NCBI GenBank assembly: GCA_031274465.1
Contig: JAISQC010000086.1
Coordinates: 1-6,332, forward strand
Direction: 5' to 3'
Source: Synergistaceae bacterium
GTDB taxonomy: Bacteria > Synergistota > Synergistia > Synergistales > Synergistaceae
Length of the DNA: 6,332 bases
Part shown: piece by piece, positions 5,248 through 6,332 of the stretch
Position numbering within the stretch: position 1 is the first letter of the stretch
Layout: every line of letters starts with the position of its first letter
Translations under genes and position numbers: made by a program
The notes under the pieces: model-generated
Told to the model about the DNA's origin: nothing
Database searches by the model: none
What the model saw: only the letters and a program-made list of their open reading frames with translations

Positions 5248-5508
5248 CTCTCGCTTCAAATTTTCGCAATATCCCGCTCTTATCTCTTTTTGAAAAATCG
5301 CCGCGCCGAATTTCAACGGTGCGCTCTTTTGCATGCCGTCTTTTGCCGATATTCATATTATGGGCAGCCGGCCGGATATATTTCGGCAACGGGGAGGCAT
5401 TGCGTAAAATTGGATCAACCGGCGATTTCCCGTATGTACGCATAAAACCACAGTGCTATAACTGGGTCCGGCTGATATTATAAAAAAAGCCGTTGGGGAG
5501 GTGGTTGG
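5248..5508. other. Intergenic region before the DUF3084 gene
   Basis: About 260 bp without a convincing gene. A 91-codon frame on the plus strand (5208-5483) runs through the terminator hairpin, has no ribosome-binding site and resembles nothing I know. Visible structure: an inverted repeat TTGCCGA (5343-5349) / TCGGCAA (5383-5389) with 33 nt between, the core CCGG(C)(T)GAT(A/T)T-like motif three times at about 50-bp spacing, and two extended -10 boxes near the right end. Confidence 0.55.
5454..5481 (+). promoter_or_regulatory. Two extended -10 promoter candidates for the DUF3084 gene
   Basis: TGCTATAAC (5454-5462) and TGATATTAT (5473-5481) both match the TGnTATAAT extended -10 pattern with one mismatch each. 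No good -35 is seen for either, which extended -10 promoters tolerate. The second would give a transcript start near 5488 and a short leader holding the ribosome-binding site GGGGAGGTGG (5495-5504). Confidence 0.45.
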
Positions 5509-6332
5509 GTGCCGTTTGACCTGTCCGAGTTCAACTGGCCGCTCATCATCATCATCGCGGTGATAAGCGCCATTGTTTCCTACGTCGGAGACGTCCTGGG
5601 CAAGAAGATCGGGAAAAAACGGATATCCCTTCTTCGCCTCCGCCCGCGTTACACGTCTACCGTAATAACCGTCCTCACCGGGGTCGGCGTAGCCCTGCTG
5701 ACCCTGACGGTCGCGGTGTATTCGTCCGATTCGGTGAAAATGGCAATTTTCGGGCCTAATATCATGGCCCGCAGGATGACCGAGCTTACCAACGAGGTGA
5801 ACACCCGGCAGGACGAATTGAGCGATATGACCATCGAGCTCATAGCCGCTCAGGGCGAGCTGTCGCAGCTCAAAGAGGAAAAAAGCGCGGCAGAGGCGGG
5901 CCTGGCATCGCTTCGCGACGAGGCCGAAGCCCTCAAGCGGGGGCTTGCCGAGATGAAAGAGGGGCGAGTCATCGTCTTTCAGGGAGAGATGCTGGCGCAG
6001 GTCTCTCTTGAGGACGAGGACGCAGGTTATGACCTAAACGGCGCCATAGAGAGCCTCGTTCGGATTTCCACTGGCTACATGGCGGCTAAGATAACCGAAT
6101 CCTGGGGGGCCGACTCGGAGGATGCCCCGAGCGTAGTGGTGACGGGCGAGATGAGGGGCAATATAGAGGGCCAGCTCGCCTCCGCGCGCGGCCGCAAAGT
6201 GCTGCGCCACACCGCGCCGTCCAATATCGTGATGGGGCAGACGCTCGAAGGGCTGATAACGATGTTCGACAGCAATCTCATCTACAGCGAAGGAGAGGTG
6301 ATGATGAGGGAGGCGATTAGGAGGGAGATGAC
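5509..6332 (+). CDS. DUF3084-type membrane protein with coiled coil, 3' end cut by window edge
   Basis: The frame is open from GTG 5509 to the window end, giving 274 codons without a stop. The start is supported by GGAGG (5497-5501) 7 nt upstream. Two membrane helices (about residues 11-27 and 50-71) flank a basic cytoplasmic-type loop, GDVLGKKIGKKRISLLRLRP (27-46), which together with RYTSTVITVLTGVGVALLTL resembles the N-terminus of DUF3084 proteins as I remember it. A heptad-like acidic/basic segment at about 88-150 (TELTNEVNTRQDELSDM and on) predicts a coiled coil, followed by a mixed alpha/beta region from about 152 on. The function of the family is not established; the layout suggests an envelope-anchored protein with a long extracytoplasmic or cytoplasmic coiled arm. 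Family members I recall are roughly 400 residues or longer, so a good part is missing here. It appears to have its own promoter, apart from the importer operon. Confidence 0.8.
   Translation, partial: MPFDLSEFNWPLIIIIAVISAIVSYVGDVLGKKIGKKRISLLRLRPRYTSTVITVLTGVGVALLTLTVAVYSSDSVKMAIFGPNIMARRMTELTNEVNTRQDELSDMTIELIAAQGELSQLKEEKSAAEAGLASLRDEAEALKRGLAEMKEGRVIVFQGEMLAQVSLEDEDAGYDLNGAIESLVRISTGYMAAKITESWGADSEDAPSVVVTGEMRGNIEGQLASARGRKVLRHTAPSNIVMGQTLEGLITMFDSNLIYSEGEVMMREAIRREM

Noticed and set aside
5208..5483. 91-codon plus-strand ORF between the importer and the DUF3084 gene
   Set aside because: It starts inside the binding-protein stop region, reads through the terminator hairpin and both extended -10 boxes, and has no ribosome-binding site or known domain.

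Overview
The window looks like a chromosomal segment from a diderm, amino-acid-using anaerobe. Synergistota is my best guess, at moderate confidence. The clues are a DUF3084-type membrane protein, a soluble (non-lipoprotein) amino-acid binding protein with a cleavable signal peptide, which implies a periplasm, a type IV prepilin-like protein, and GC-rich coding sequence that still uses many ATA (Ile) and AGG (Arg) codons. No tRNA, rRNA, CRISPR array, insertion sequence or phage gene was seen.

Layout. (1) 3-128: C-terminal end of an unidentified protein with a small ferredoxin-like beta-alpha-beta tail. (2) 224-1568, + strand: two membrane-anchored envelope proteins, an SH3b-domain protein and a YkuD-type L,D-transpeptidase. 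Both have one N-terminal membrane helix followed by a similar proline-rich linker. They probably act together on peptidoglycan. (3) 1592-2548, - strand: a lone PilW/GspJ-like prepilin, convergent with the transpeptidase and carrying Ala instead of Gly before the cleavage site. (4) 2549-2952: an intergenic control region, AT-rich in its middle part, with a good sigma70-type promoter, two palindromes and an unusually placed strong Shine-Dalgarno. (5) 2953-5211, + strand: a complete polar-amino-acid ABC importer operon (ATPase, permease, binding protein), closed by a strong GC hairpin. (6) 5212-5508: non-coding, with two extended -10 promoter candidates. (7) 5509 to the end: the first 274 codons of a DUF3084 protein, cut off by the window edge.

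The importer takes up an amino acid or similar solute through a periplasmic binding protein, a probably homodimeric permease and an ATPase dimer. The envelope pair remodels or senses the wall. The prepilin would belong to a pilus or secretion machine encoded elsewhere.

I see no clear new multi-gene system. The most useful leads are the altered ligand-pocket residues of the binding protein, the two genes without a conventional start (an apparent ATT start, and an ATPase frame with no ATG near its N-terminus), the shared linker and paired cysteines of the envelope proteins, and the architecture of the importer control region.
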